DNA of 53,724 nucleotides from Candidatus Poribacteria bacterium (GTDB lineage Bacteria > Poribacteria > WGA-4E > WGA-3G): positions 1 to 53,724 of the forward strand of contig JAPPES010000039.1 of NCBI GenBank assembly GCA_028824125.1. Reading direction: 5' to 3'. This document shows positions 26,391 through 35,263 of the stretch, one piece after another. How positions within the stretch are numbered: position 1 is the first letter of the stretch; every line of letters begins with the position of its first letter. A program made the position numbers and the translations under genes. Below the pieces are notes generated by a model. It did no database searches. It was not told the DNA's origin and saw only the letters and a program-made list of their open reading frames with translations.

Positions 26391-28376
26391 CTACCAAGTA
26401 AACGCTACTTTCGCAAACAGTTGATTAACAGTCTCCTCCGCATCTTGGTCACCGTAAACGAGATACAGAACGAAATCCTGAAGGAACATGTATTTAAAGA
26501 CAGCATTCAGATTTGGTTTGTGCTCCCCTCCTGACCGCAAGCGGAATGTGATCCATTTTTCATTGCCTATCTCAAAGTTTGCACTTGAACGTAGGGAAAA
26601 CTTGCGGGTTTTATGTCCATCAGGAAATGTTTGCCATAGGTTTTCACCTGCAATTCCGATTGACATAAACTGGAACGGTATGAGGTTCATCGCTGTTGTA
26701 ACAAAGGTAGCCTTTGCTCCTTCAAATTCACCATATTGACAAACAACAAAGATACGATCTGGTTTTTGTCTGTTATACACCGCTTGCGCTGCAACCACCC
26801 AATTTGTGTGGACATCGTAAGACCAATTTCTAACGAAAAATCCGGTTTGAATCTTCTCTCCTAAATCAAATTCCACCAGTTGAAAATGATCACCTCGTAT
26901 CCTTTCACCTGCTTGGTTCCAAGTTACTTTTTGGACAGATTCAAACTTGACAGTCTGCAATAACCCCTTCTCAATAGGCCAACGATATACGCCCCAGAAA
27001 CTGGGTTGTCGGATGTCTGTGAGTCGGACAAATCCGTTGACAGGGTTAAATCCGGCAGAGATGTCCCTATAAGCCAGGCTAAAAATGGGATTGCCTCTAC
27101 GATATATTTCCGTTAAAATAGCACGACGATTCTCACGATCTGGTTCCCAATTTCCCGCATAATTCGCCACAAAATTGAACGCTTTTGGCAAACGAATCCT
27201 TGTATCAACAGCAGCTGACCTATTATAAGTTTCCTGTACCTCCTTTGATGCAAAGAAAACGCCAACAGATGACGAATTTCCTGCATCCCATGATCCTCGC
27301 GCCAAGACGTTATGACTGTCATCTACTGTTTCTTTGACATGCATCAAGCCATAAGTTGCTTTTCCTGTTTTGCCAATTAGCTTTGAGCCATAATCTATTT
27401 CGCCAATGCGGCGACTGTAAAACAGGGTGATCGGTGCCCTAAAAATTCGCCCATCTTCTTGAAAGAAAGGGCGTCGATCAGTTAATCGCTGCTCCAGATC
27501 GGATAGGACAATTCCTTGCACTTCAGACTCAATATGACTGAAATCTGGGTTGATTGTACCTATGAAAGAGGTGCTTGTGGTTAGTTTATACGATCCATCT
27601 ACACCTATTGCGGGTGTTAATTGGTCTGCCAAAGCGTCAAAATTTGAGTCATCTTCTAATCCCAATGAAAAATATCCACCGAGTTCAAATTTCTTTCCAA
27701 TGTTCTTTGGATTTACCTCAAGGTTTGTCAAGCTACCGAATTCGTTTGCATCAGAAACGTTAACGCCTGTATCTGCCCAGGTACTGGTTCGGTCCAGACT
27801 TTGATGGCGGCGCACTAAGTTTAAACCCCATGTCTGCTTCTCAGTACGCGGCAAGTCAAGTATTTGATATGGGATTTTCATCTCAACAGTCCAAACTGAT
27901 TTTTCAACGATTGCTGCTGCTGTCCATTCACCATCCCAACCAAGGTCGCCCTGCTTTTCATCCAGTTGTGTGCCAAGCGGATTTACCGCAAAGCCATAGG
28001 TGCGGCGTTTGTCATGATACGTATCGAGATAGACGGCAACATGGTCTTCAAACTTAAAACTGCCATCTTTTCGTGTCTGATTCGCAATCATGGTCGATTT
28101 ATCCTGAAAACACCGAAAACCGATATAGAGTGCTGTTCCATCAAATCCAAGATATACTTGGGTTTGATCTGGCACTGTCGTTTCCAATTCTGCTACTACG
28201 AACTTTTCAATTGGTGTCACTTGTTGCCAAGGAATATCATCAAGTTTACCATCTATCACAGGAGCGGTTTCAAATTTTTTAACTTCTATCGTCTGAGAAT
28301 AGGCTGTTAGATTTGTAAGCAAGAAACAGACGATAAAGCAGATCGCAAGTGTCAAGAAAGGAGCGAAGTTTTTCAT
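26391..28376 (-). CDS. Outer-membrane beta-barrel protein with CBM9-like domain (DUF5916 type)
   Basis: 661 residues. Signal peptide to about residue 28 (ending TAYSQ). Residues about 33-215 form a CBM9/DOMON-like sugar-binding domain: APVIDGKLDDIPWQQ, TQVYLGFDGTALYIGFRC, FEDHVAVYLDTYHDKR and WTVEMKIPY. The remainder alternates polar and aromatic residues as in a beta-barrel, with IESEVQGIVLSDLEQRL and RRPFFQEDGRIF motifs typical of DUF5916 proteins. The C-terminus ends in FAKVAFTW, an outer-membrane insertion-type signal. It is probably a porin-like or sugar-handling surface protein; the ligand is unknown. Confidence 0.82.
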   Translation of the reverse strand: MKNFAPFLTLAICFIVCFLLTNLTAYSQTIEVKKFETAPVIDGKLDDIPWQQVTPIEKFVVAELETTVPDQTQVYLGFDGTALYIGFRCFQDKSTMIANQTRKDGSFKFEDHVAVYLDTYHDKRRTYGFAVNPLGTQLDEKQGDLGWDGEWTAAAIVEKSVWTVEMKIPYQILDLPRTEKQTWGLNLVRRHQSLDRTSTWADTGVNVSDANEFGSLTNLEVNPKNIGKKFELGGYFSLGLEDDSNFDALADQLTPAIGVDGSYKLTTSTSFIGTINPDFSHIESEVQGIVLSDLEQRLTDRRPFFQEDGRIFRAPITLFYSRRIGEIDYGSKLIGKTGKATYGLMHVKETVDDSHNVLARGSWDAGNSSSVGVFFASKEVQETYNRSAAVDTRIRLPKAFNFVANYAGNWEPDRENRRAILTEIYRRGNPIFSLAYRDISAGFNPVNGFVRLTDIRQPSFWGVYRWPIEKGLLQTVKFESVQKVTWNQAGERIRGDHFQLVEFDLGEKIQTGFFVRNWSYDVHTNWVVAAQAVYNRQKPDRIFVVCQYGEFEGAKATFVTTAMNLIPFQFMSIGIAGENLWQTFPDGHKTRKFSLRSSANFEIGNEKWITFRLRSGGEHKPNLNAVFKYMFLQDFVLYLVYGDQDAEETVNQLFAKVAFTW

Positions 28377-28584
28377 TTTTTATCCTCTTATTAAATATTG
28401 AGGTTTATCAAAAATAAAAATCTGGCATTAAAAGCAAAGGGTTGAACTAATCTCGGTTTGATGATATTCAACCAAATTTAGCTTAGCACCAGAAAATCAT
28501 GGATGTTGTTTATCGTTTGAATCACAAGTTTGAAGTTTTAATCTGTATGCCAAAATAGGAAGAGTTAAGTATGTTTTTAGAATT

Positions 28585-29637
28585 TTACGGATGATTAACA
28601 GAAGTTTCTATATTCAATTCTTGAAGAACTGTAATAGCCTTTTTTGCTAAATCAGTTGTTGGATCCCTTTTGACGATTCGGTTTAATTGTAACACAGCGC
28701 GATCGTCTCCGTCTTTTGCCAACGCCAACGCTTCCTCAAACCCTTTGTTTCTGTAACTAAAATCCCTTGAGATAACGGTGAGATCATAATCTTTCCAGTA
28801 ATACTTGAGATCGTCAGATGCCCAGTTGCGATAAACATCGTCCCATTGCAACGAGTTGAAAATGTTCAAGTGTGGTTCAAGCATGTGTTCTGCTATTGGA
28901 TCGTCAACTGCCTGATAGCGGTTGTCAAGTGACACGCGAAGTCTATCCTCAGTCAAATTCGGTAGTGCCTTGTGAATAGTCAAGGCAGGGAATATCAACG
29001 TGTCGCCTATCTCGTAGTTTGTGGAATGCCATTCACCTGACAATTCGTCAGTATTAACGCATAACCCACCAGCACCGAGTGAAAAGTGGTGTTCCATGAC
29101 TTTATTGACTTTGTGTGAACCGGGCAGGACAGCCAAACCTCCTAATTCTATCGGACAATCACCAACTGGTGCCCAACACGTATAGGTCTGAAAATTGCCT
29201 TGGAAGTGAACGAAGTCTTGATGTATCGGTGTCGTGTGCGCGGTATACTTCGGATACCAGAGACGGGCGATCTTCTGTGGATGCGGCAGCACCTCTCTAC
29301 CGATAATCTTCTCTATCATATCAACGACTTCGGGCCAATGTCCTGCACGATGGAACGCCTCTAACTTATATACTTCATGGTATACATCGGTATACTCAGG
29401 ATCGCCCTCAGTACACTGCGTAGAAATATCAGCGATGCCATCCATCGGATCAGTCCCAGCAACGAGCCAACCACCTTCCTGCATTGTCGTTAGCATCTCT
29501 CGCCGCAACGCCAAGAGTTTGTCAGGGTCTTGCAGTTTCTTGAAGAAAAGGTACCCCGCTTCTGACATTCGGGCGCGTAACTCTTCTGAATCGTTTATCG
29601 CATCGTTTGATACGCGGAGTTCTTTTAGTTCTTCCAT
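28585..29637 (-). CDS. Phytanoyl-CoA dioxygenase (PhyH) family protein
   Basis: 350 residues, longer than the other two PhyH proteins here because of a C-terminal extension of about 80 residues. The iron ligands are H-Q-D in PIHQDFVHFQG and the distal His in LTIHKALPNLTEDRLRVSLDNR, whose Arg is the likely 2-oxoglutarate anchor. PGSHKVNKV marks the turn before the distal strand. Long loops rich in Trp and Tyr (WDDVYRNWASDDLKYYWKDY) may form the substrate lid. ATG 29637 has AAGGAGAAGTTGAG upstream. Substrate unknown; it is not obviously linked to the restriction-modification pair upstream. Confidence 0.87.
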   Translation of the reverse strand: MEELKELRVSNDAINDSEELRARMSEAGYLFFKKLQDPDKLLALRREMLTTMQEGGWLVAGTDPMDGIADISTQCTEGDPEYTDVYHEVYKLEAFHRAGHWPEVVDMIEKIIGREVLPHPQKIARLWYPKYTAHTTPIHQDFVHFQGNFQTYTCWAPVGDCPIELGGLAVLPGSHKVNKVMEHHFSLGAGGLCVNTDELSGEWHSTNYEIGDTLIFPALTIHKALPNLTEDRLRVSLDNRYQAVDDPIAEHMLEPHLNIFNSLQWDDVYRNWASDDLKYYWKDYDLTVISRDFSYRNKGFEEALALAKDGDDRAVLQLNRIVKRDPTTDLAKKAITVLQELNIETSVNHP

Positions 29638-29691
29638 CTCAACTTCTCCTTGGGTTTTCCAAAGTAAGACATGTGCAGATCATCTTTTTTT

Positions 29692-30315
29692 TTATTTTTC
29701 ATCAGATAACTCAGGAAAGATAAATTTCTTAAGGAAAGAAGTCCTTGCATAAAAGGCTCTTGAGGTGCTTCCATGCCCAGGTCCTTTTGTTCTCGGTTGA
29801 ATGTATACACCCATTTTACCAGTGAGGGAAGAAAATCCTTTAGTGCAAATTGTTTCTCTAACTAAGTCATAATCTGCTTTTACTTGATTGTACACATCTG
29901 GATCATCCAAATCGAAAGTTGTTACGCGGTGTAAAATTGATCTTTCTTCTTTTTGACTTTCCCAAATTCTCGCTGCTACAATCATTCGTCTTAATTTAAT
30001 TAACAAATGACTATCCTCAAAATCAGTTCGTTCAACGTTGTAGGGATCGATCATTGTCACTGCCATTGTCTCTTTAACCGTCAACTTGCCACTTTTCAAG
30101 TATTTTAAGGGTATTATTTTAAGTTCCCAAGACCCGAAATTAGGTGATTGTGACGAGTTTATTGGCAAACCTAAATGTCTTTCAAGGACATGCCCTGCCC
30201 AACCTTTATTGATCTTTTTCCCTTTAAATACTGTAACTTCATACTTTTCAGCAAGTGGCCGAAGGTCTTGACCCTCTATAGTTGATAACTTCTGAATCGC
30301 TTGTCGTCTTTCCAT
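29692..30315 (-). CDS. MutH/Sau3AI-like type II restriction endonuclease
   Basis: 207 residues from ATG 30315, 7 bp after the methyltransferase stop. The alignment to MutH seems clear by eye: NKGWAGHVLERHLGL matches the MutH DKGW...LLE..LG block (E45 like MutH E56), and WELKIIPL supplies E64 and K66 like MutH E77/K79. SHLLIKLRRM and KMGVYIQPRTKG match later blocks. The position of catalytic MutH D70 holds Asn59, with a loop two residues shorter, so activity needs testing. The pairing with a methyltransferase argues for restriction rather than mismatch repair. AT content looks higher than in the flanking genes, suggesting transfer. Confidence 0.75.
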   Translation of the reverse strand: MERRQAIQKLSTIEGQDLRPLAEKYEVTVFKGKKINKGWAGHVLERHLGLPINSSQSPNFGSWELKIIPLKYLKSGKLTVKETMAVTMIDPYNVERTDFEDSHLLIKLRRMIVAARIWESQKEERSILHRVTTFDLDDPDVYNQVKADYDLVRETICTKGFSSLTGKMGVYIQPRTKGPGHGSTSRAFYARTSFLKKFIFPELSDEK

Positions 30316-30322
30316 ACCACAT

Positions 30323-31336
30323 TTATGACCAATCGTTATTTGAATCATCCTCAAATAACCTATTAGACAACTCATCAATGCGCATCTGGGCAATTTGATT
30401 ATATGTTTCGTCCTTCTCGATCATTATCCATTTGCGGTTATGTTGCTCAGCAACCACGGCTGTAGTCCCAGAACCTGAGAATGGGTCAAGAATGAGATCG
30501 CCTTCATTAGTTCCTGCCAACATAATACGATTGACAACTGCTATAGGTTTTTGAGAAGGATGTTTACCATGCTTTCGCTCTGTTCGTGGCGTAAGCGGAA
30601 TTTCCCACATGTTTCGCATCTGCTTTCCACTGTTCATTGCCTTCATTGTTTCATAATTGAATGTCCAGTTTTTTGCTTTTTTACTTTCATTATTGACAGC
30701 CCAAATGATGAATTCAGTAGATTCGGTAAACATTCGACAGGTAATATTAGGCTGCGCATTAGGTTTGAACCAAACAATTTGAGAAATAATCCGTCTGTCA
30801 AACATATTTTGAAGAATGAAACCAATTGTAAAGATACAGTGAAAAGATCCAAAAATGAATAAATTTCCGTTTGTCTTTAACACTCTCAGTACTTCTTTTA
30901 TCCAATTCACTGAGAACTGAAAATAGTCGTCCTTTGAAAAAATATCCCACTGTTCCTGCATCGTAACATGAGAACTAAATGCCCATCCCAATCCTTTTGT
31001 TTTGGACATATTAAACGGTGGATCAGTAATACAGCAATCAAAGACACCATCTGGAAAAGAGGAGAGAACCTTTAAACAGTCACCAGATACAATTTGATTG
31101 ACCGGAAGTTTGTCAGTTGTCCCTGATAAGATAGTAGATGAATACTTAATACCTTCCGAAGAATCGTGTATTTCACCCTCCACAATAGCAGGTGCTTTTT
31201 GGGGGTTTTTCAGCGGGTGGATACCTGTTGAGAGATACTCAATCAATTGGGCTTTTCTTAACGACGAGTACCCTTGCAATCCACGTTTTTTGAGTTCTTT
31301 TCTCAGTTCTATGTTTCGCATTTGGTGAAAATTCAT
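30323..31336 (-). CDS. DNA methyltransferase (N6-adenine/N4-cytosine, beta class) with N-terminal SAP-like domain
   Basis: 337 residues. The N-terminus (about 8-37, ELRKELKKRGLQGYSSLRKA) looks like a SAP/Rho-N DNA-binding helix pair. The catalytic DPPF motif (TDPPFNMSKTKGLGW) precedes the SAM-binding FSGSGTT motif (LILDPFSGSGTTAVVAEQ), the order of beta-class enzymes. A GKHPSQKP motif is also present. Recognition specificity cannot be read. With the adjacent nuclease it forms a type II restriction-modification system, methylase first. A strong promoter and an operator-like palindrome lie upstream. Confidence 0.88.
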   Translation of the reverse strand: MNFHQMRNIELRKELKKRGLQGYSSLRKAQLIEYLSTGIHPLKNPQKAPAIVEGEIHDSSEGIKYSSTILSGTTDKLPVNQIVSGDCLKVLSSFPDGVFDCCITDPPFNMSKTKGLGWAFSSHVTMQEQWDIFSKDDYFQFSVNWIKEVLRVLKTNGNLFIFGSFHCIFTIGFILQNMFDRRIISQIVWFKPNAQPNITCRMFTESTEFIIWAVNNESKKAKNWTFNYETMKAMNSGKQMRNMWEIPLTPRTERKHGKHPSQKPIAVVNRIMLAGTNEGDLILDPFSGSGTTAVVAEQHNRKWIMIEKDETYNQIAQMRIDELSNRLFEDDSNNDWS

Positions 31337-31400
31337 CTGTTTGATTTGTTCCTTTCAGAATCTTTGTGGAAAGCAGACAGAATATGAAAACAGCAACTTT

Positions 31401-31414
31401 GTAGTCTAAACTAC
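31401..31414. promoter_or_regulatory. Operator-like palindrome just downstream of the methyltransferase promoter
   Basis: GTAGTCTAAACTAC has 5-bp inverted arms (GTAGT/ACTAC) and covers the expected first transcribed bases after the promoter at 31425-31452. Methyltransferase autoregulation or a C-protein-type control site would fit this location, though no C-protein gene is seen. Confidence 0.45.
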
Positions 31415-31424
31415 TATACAGTTC

Positions 31425-31452
31425 ATTATACGAAAAGCAAAAATTATGTCAA
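31425..31452 (-). promoter_or_regulatory. Promoter of the restriction-modification operon
   Basis: On the minus strand TTGACA (31452-31447) and TATAAT (31430-31425) are separated by 16 bases. Both hexamers are perfect, with spacing one below optimal. The leader to ATG 31336 would be about 80 bases. Confidence 0.8.
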
Positions 31453-31518
31453 GTTTTAAGTTTGTTCCCGAGTTAGTAAGTTGATATACAGATATTTTAC
31501 ATCGGGCATAGTTTCAGC

Positions 31519-32343
31519 TTATCCTTGTCTATTTTTCTCAAGCCACTCAACGGCGAAGTCAACGACAGCGCGTTGTGGCATGAGTTGGCAATCCGCGATA
31601 CCGACCTTGCCGCACCGAACTACTTTGCCTGCATCAGAACGCAAAAAATCCCCACCGAGGCGATCAAAATCCGAAGCGTCTACATGGATATCTTCAAAGG
31701 TGGTCCATATCCTTGATCCCGCCTGTGAGATTGGGGCACCTTCTTGCACAACGTGTTTGCCTGGAAAGTCCGCCCGATATTCTGCAAGATGTATGGATGT
31801 ATTACTTGAATGATCAACACCGAGGAGCAGAACATAACCTTGTAAATCGTAGATTCTGGCAAGTGGTGAATTTTCACCCATACCATAAGCCAAGGAATGC
31901 TCATTTATGATGTCCAATGCTTGGGGACCGCTTGCACAAAAAGAACTCTGTGGATGTGCGCTTCGGAGAACGCCGCTCCGTTTTCGGAAGGTTTCAGCAA
32001 TTTTGCCCATTGAGCGGGTAGGGGTCAAATTAGGGCAGTAAGCAGGCATTGTTTCGCGTATCGTTCGCCACCACGATTCAGGTACAGGCGGATTCTCCCA
32101 TTGACTCGGATCGCTGAGGTCGGTCGAATGGGTCGGCATTACAAGCGTGCCAGTTTCCCCCAATACCTCTTGAAGTGCCATAATGACAGCGACGGCACCA
32201 CCGCAGACCCACCCCATCGCGCTCAAGGACGAATGGACGAGTAAGACCATGCCTTTTTCAATACCGAGTGTTGTAAAATCATCTTGTAGCGATTCGATCG
32301 TGGCGGGTGTCTCCGTCTTGCGAACCGCTTGACCTTCAGACAT
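31519..32343 (-). CDS. AAC(3)-family N-acetyltransferase
   Basis: 274 residues from ATG 32343 (GAGGTGGTTGATA upstream). The antibiotic_NAT fold is indicated by VLLVHSSLSAMGWVCGG, GTLVMPTHS, RTIRETMPAYCPNLTPTRSMG, HPQSSFCASG and LQGYVLLLGVDHSSNTSIHLAE, which contain the conserved HSS, MPT and LLLGV..NT..H.AE blocks. Named members acetylate position 3 of aminoglycosides using acetyl-CoA, but environmental homologues often act on other amines, so resistance should not be assumed. No mobile element flanks it. Confidence 0.85.
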   Translation of the reverse strand: MSEGQAVRKTETPATIESLQDDFTTLGIEKGMVLLVHSSLSAMGWVCGGAVAVIMALQEVLGETGTLVMPTHSTDLSDPSQWENPPVPESWWRTIRETMPAYCPNLTPTRSMGKIAETFRKRSGVLRSAHPQSSFCASGPQALDIINEHSLAYGMGENSPLARIYDLQGYVLLLGVDHSSNTSIHLAEYRADFPGKHVVQEGAPISQAGSRIWTTFEDIHVDASDFDRLGGDFLRSDAGKVVRCGKVGIADCQLMPQRAVVDFAVEWLEKNRQG

Positions 32344-32463
32344 TATCAACCACCTCAATCCTCCGCAGCTCCAACATTTCTACGACACCAATCGGCCTAT
32401 TTTGACCTATGGTCAAGTATTGAAGGTTCTGCTTCAACCTTCCGATTCTACTGCCTCATGTGC

Positions 32464-32667
32464 TTAAGCGGGTTTGGAGTTTCTCAGTTTCATTGCTGCT
32501 GCACTGATATCCTCCACGCTCTTTTCATCCCACAGTTTCCGCTGCCACTTGGTGTAATCAAACGGGGAGCGCATAATCAGAGCGATGAACTTTTCAGCCT
32601 GTACATCACCTAAAGCTTCCGTAAGTGCCTTTAAACCTTCTACCTTCAGTTCTTCATCTGTTATCAT
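32464..32667 (-). CDS. Small partner (putative antitoxin) of a PIN-domain protein
   Basis: 67 residues, helical and charged (MITDEELKVEGLKALTEAL, then VQAEKFIALIMRSPFDYTKW). The ATG at 32667 lies inside the 3' end of the PIN gene, overlapping it by 14 bases, with AGGAGTATATTCC as ribosome-binding site. Overlap and size fit a toxin-antitoxin pair with the toxin gene first. I do not recognise a named antitoxin family; a DNA-binding region is not obvious. Confidence 0.65.
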   Translation of the reverse strand: MITDEELKVEGLKALTEALGDVQAEKFIALIMRSPFDYTKWQRKLWDEKSVEDISAAAMKLRNSKPA

Positions 32668-33097
32668 GGAATATACTCCTAATAAAACTTGGGGGATCTA
32701 TAACCCTGATATCTTCAAAACTAACTGTTCTCTTCAGAATTACATCATCTGTGGTGACAAAATAATCACATTTCGCTGCAATAGCACAAGCTAAATGAAG
32801 GGCATCCTTATTTCGTAAGCCGATTTCTCTCAAGATGTTTGCCTTGGTAAGAATTTCAAGGTCAGCATCCACATCCATGAAAGCGCGTGCCTTCCAATTT
32901 TGAATGATATTTCTGCGTTCCTCAAATGGATTTGCTAAATTCTCGTAATCAAGAATGTATGACCAAACCAACTCCAAAGCTCCATCACGTATTCTTTCCT
33001 GAATATACAATTTGGCTTCTGTTTCAAGTCTAATTCTAATCTGAGTCTGATCGTCGAAAGGGCGATTGAAAGTACAATTATCAAGATAGACACGCAT
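32654..33097 (-). CDS. PIN-domain ribonuclease (VapC-like toxin)
   Basis: 147 residues from ATG 33097, preceded by GGGAAGATGT. The PIN fold is shown by the first strand VYLDNCTFNRPFDD with catalytic Asp6, then KDALHLACAIAAKCDYFVTTDD, carrying the conserved acidic residues of the third and fourth positions. VapC-type PIN proteins cut RNA in a Mg2+-dependent way. It is translationally overlapped with the small gene downstream. It lies near the restriction-modification pair and the acetyltransferase in what looks like an acquired defence/stress cluster. Confidence 0.78.
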   Translation of the reverse strand: MRVYLDNCTFNRPFDDQTQIRIRLETEAKLYIQERIRDGALELVWSYILDYENLANPFEERRNIIQNWKARAFMDVDADLEILTKANILREIGLRNKDALHLACAIAAKCDYFVTTDDVILKRTVSFEDIRVIDPPSFIRSIFHDNR

Positions 33098-33201
33098 ACA
33101 TCTTCCCACAGTAAATCCTGAAGAGGTTCCGATTTGTCATCTTCTTACCTGTTAACAAATTATACCATGAACCTATCTCTAATACAACATTCCCAAGTCT
33201 T

Positions 33202-34023
33202 TTATTTCGTGCCTATTGCCAGTATATGAGAGCTCATACCGAGTATTGACGGCTCTGCTTCAACCTTCCGAATGAAATCTAAAACAGCAGCACGTTCGTT
33301 AGGGTTTTCCCAATAACTTTCAACGGATCTAAAAAGCCATGCTGGTCCTTGTACAGCAAGCGTCGCTTGATGCTCAAAACCGGCTTCAACAACTTCAGAA
33401 CTGAGTTCTTCGGGTCGGTGAAGATATGCATCCGTAAAAAATTCTAAATTCTCCGTTGGGTTGCGATGGTAGCCTGTTTCGAGGTCGTTTTGAACAATGT
33501 CTCTGGAGACCGAGCTGCCTAATCGGTCTTTGCAGAAAAAATCAAGTAGAGAAGCGAAACGCGAGATACCAGCAGAAATTAGAATGCCACCATCTCGTAA
33601 GACACGATATGCTTCTCTCAGTGCAAGCAGCCGTTCATTTTTATCAATCAGATGATACAGCGGTCCCAATAACAGAACAGCATCTGCAGACGCTGACGAA
33701 AAACGCAGTTCCCGTGCGTCGCCAAGCGATATGCTGGCAATTGGGTGTTCCGACTGTAGAGTTGAGGCTTCTTTTGCTTGTTCAACATGTAAATCCACAG
33801 GATCCACAAGATGGACTTCATAGCCTGCCTTTGCTAACCAACAAGCGTAGGGACCAGAACCACCACCGATGTCCAAAACGACTGCGGGTGGCGTGGGTAA
33901 ATAGCGCATGATAATCTCTTGCGTCCGCGCAAATTCTATCTGTCCTCTAACATCGTTTATAAGCCGATTCGACTCTTGTGTTTGTCTATAGAACGAAAGT
34001 ATCTCATCTGAAAGCTGATACAA
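33202..34023 (-). CDS. Class I SAM-dependent methyltransferase
   Basis: 273 residues if translation starts at TTG 34023, chosen because AGGGAGGAAT lies 7 bases upstream; the open frame extends to 34098 but would overlap the upstream GNAT gene. Motif I is VVLDIGGGSGPYACWLAKAG, followed by VHLVDPVDLHVEQA, DAVLLLGPLYHL and YRVLRDGGILISAG (methyltransferase type 11 layout). The C-terminal half may be a substrate lid. Substrate unknown. It follows the GNAT gene by 44 bp and may be co-transcribed with it. Confidence 0.82.
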   Translation of the reverse strand: MYQLSDEILSFYRQTQESNRLINDVRGQIEFARTQEIIMRYLPTPPAVVLDIGGGSGPYACWLAKAGYEVHLVDPVDLHVEQAKEASTLQSEHPIASISLGDARELRFSSASADAVLLLGPLYHLIDKNERLLALREAYRVLRDGGILISAGISRFASLLDFFCKDRLGSSVSRDIVQNDLETGYHRNPTENLEFFTDAYLHRPEELSSEVVEAGFEHQATLAVQGPAWLFRSVESYWENPNERAAVLDFIRKVEAEPSILGMSSHILAIGTK

Positions 34024-34067
34024 ATGTTTATTCCTCCCTGTAGCGTTGATTCGCAATGTATAAATAA

Positions 34068-34973
34068 TTACAGCACTTTTTTGTATGCATAAGTCCAATC
34101 CACAACCTTATAACCGCAGTTACTGTAAAAGAGCAATGCAAGATTATTATTCCAATCCGTACTAAGTGAAGCATGCTTGTATCCGACTTTTTGCATCTCT
34201 TGAAGTGAATATTGCAGCAAATATTTGCCCAACCCTTGCCCCTGGTAATCATCTTCAACACCGAGCCAGTCGGTATAGACCCAATCTTGCACTTCGGCAT
34301 GGCTTGAAAACTCTCCGCAAGAAACATTCCAACAGACACCCACCTCTTCATCATCTTTGTGTGCCGTTATGTTGCAGTTCGGCAGTTCACCGCGACCCTC
34401 TTTCCAGTCGACAGAAAGTGTTACCGATAGACTTGAAGGTGTTGGTTCCACAGTGAAGTTTTCCCAATCCAAAAATACCTGTCCGTTGCAACGTTGGTAA
34501 CCATTTAGTCCGAGCAGTGCTTGAACGTGGTCAAGTGCATTTGATAGGTGTGCATATTCAAAGTGATAGAAACGGTATCTATAGATTTTAGAAAAAGCGA
34601 TTATTCGAGAAACGTTATAAGTTTTTAGATAGGTTTCTGCCTTTTCAAGTGCATCTTGTCCTGCATGCCGCGCACCGCGTTCGTACCCAAAAAAGCGGAT
34701 GACACCAGTGTTCTCTTTCTCGTTATTTTCATTTTCGTCTTGATAGAAACCTACGTGAGTAAATGCCTGCAACTCTCCATTTTGCATCGCAACAAACGCT
34801 GTCTCTGCCTCAAGATCATCATCGGCACTGTCGCTTTGACCCGTGACACTGCACATTGCCTCAGCCAGTTCTGCCTCCTTTACGGGGTAACAATGTGGCA
34901 CGTCAGTGGTCAGGCGATTGTAAAATTGGGTTAAAGCAGGCAGCATATCGGAGGTATATTTTAAAATTTCCAT
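34068..34973 (-). CDS. GNAT family N-acetyltransferase, copy 1
   Basis: 301 residues. Two GNAT-like halves are likely; the C-terminal one has the acetyl-CoA motif WLGVEDDYQGQGLGKYLLQYS and the closing LALLFYSNCGYKVVDWTYAYKK. The N-terminus MEILKYTSDMLPALTQFYNR and the HCYPVKEAELAEAMCSVTG block are nearly identical to copy 2 at 35264-36190, while the middle sections differ more. Acceptor substrate unknown. The 290-bp space to copy 2 is filled by a repeat. Confidence 0.82.
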   Translation of the reverse strand: MEILKYTSDMLPALTQFYNRLTTDVPHCYPVKEAELAEAMCSVTGQSDSADDDLEAETAFVAMQNGELQAFTHVGFYQDENENNEKENTGVIRFFGYERGARHAGQDALEKAETYLKTYNVSRIIAFSKIYRYRFYHFEYAHLSNALDHVQALLGLNGYQRCNGQVFLDWENFTVEPTPSSLSVTLSVDWKEGRGELPNCNITAHKDDEEVGVCWNVSCGEFSSHAEVQDWVYTDWLGVEDDYQGQGLGKYLLQYSLQEMQKVGYKHASLSTDWNNNLALLFYSNCGYKVVDWTYAYKKVL

Positions 34974-34986
34974 TTGTATCTTCTAT

Positions 34987-35235
34987 TTTAACCTAAGTTG
35001 CTGTCTATGTAGCGTAAACTTCCAGTTTGCGTCATAAGGGCGCAAACTGGAAGTGAAATCAACGGTATGAATCATGGCGAATGCCATACGGGGAATGCCA
35101 TACGCGCATTCATACCGTTGATTTGGCGCATTCGCCTTAATGGCATTCCCCGTGCTACAAAATATTGCTAATTAGCAGCATTTTTTCATTAAAGACGATG
35201 TTTTCATGTCTAAAAACTTAAAAGCAATAGTAGGA
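34987..35235. repeat. Composite repeat between the GNAT copies, including REP copy A2
   Basis: The left end AACCTAAGTTGCTG and right end CATGTCTAAAAACTTA (the same phrases found near 53586-53620) bound the element. Inside, a hairpin on AAACTTCCAGTTTGCG/CGCAAACTGGAAGT (about 35008-35053) is followed by REP family A (35056-35151) with perfect arms AATCAACGGTATGAAT and ATTCATACCGTTGATT. No coding potential. Confidence 0.8.
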
Positions 35236-35263
35236 TGCCCAGAAAATGATACTAATTTTTGCA

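Noticed and set aside
29692..31336. Assigning GATC as the recognition site of the restriction-modification pair
   Set aside because: MutH and Sau3AI act at GATC, but specificity of this nuclease and methyltransferase cannot be read from the sequence.
31519..32343. Calling the AAC(3)-like gene an antibiotic-resistance determinant
   Set aside because: Family membership alone does not show aminoglycoside activity, and no resistance-type mobile context is present.
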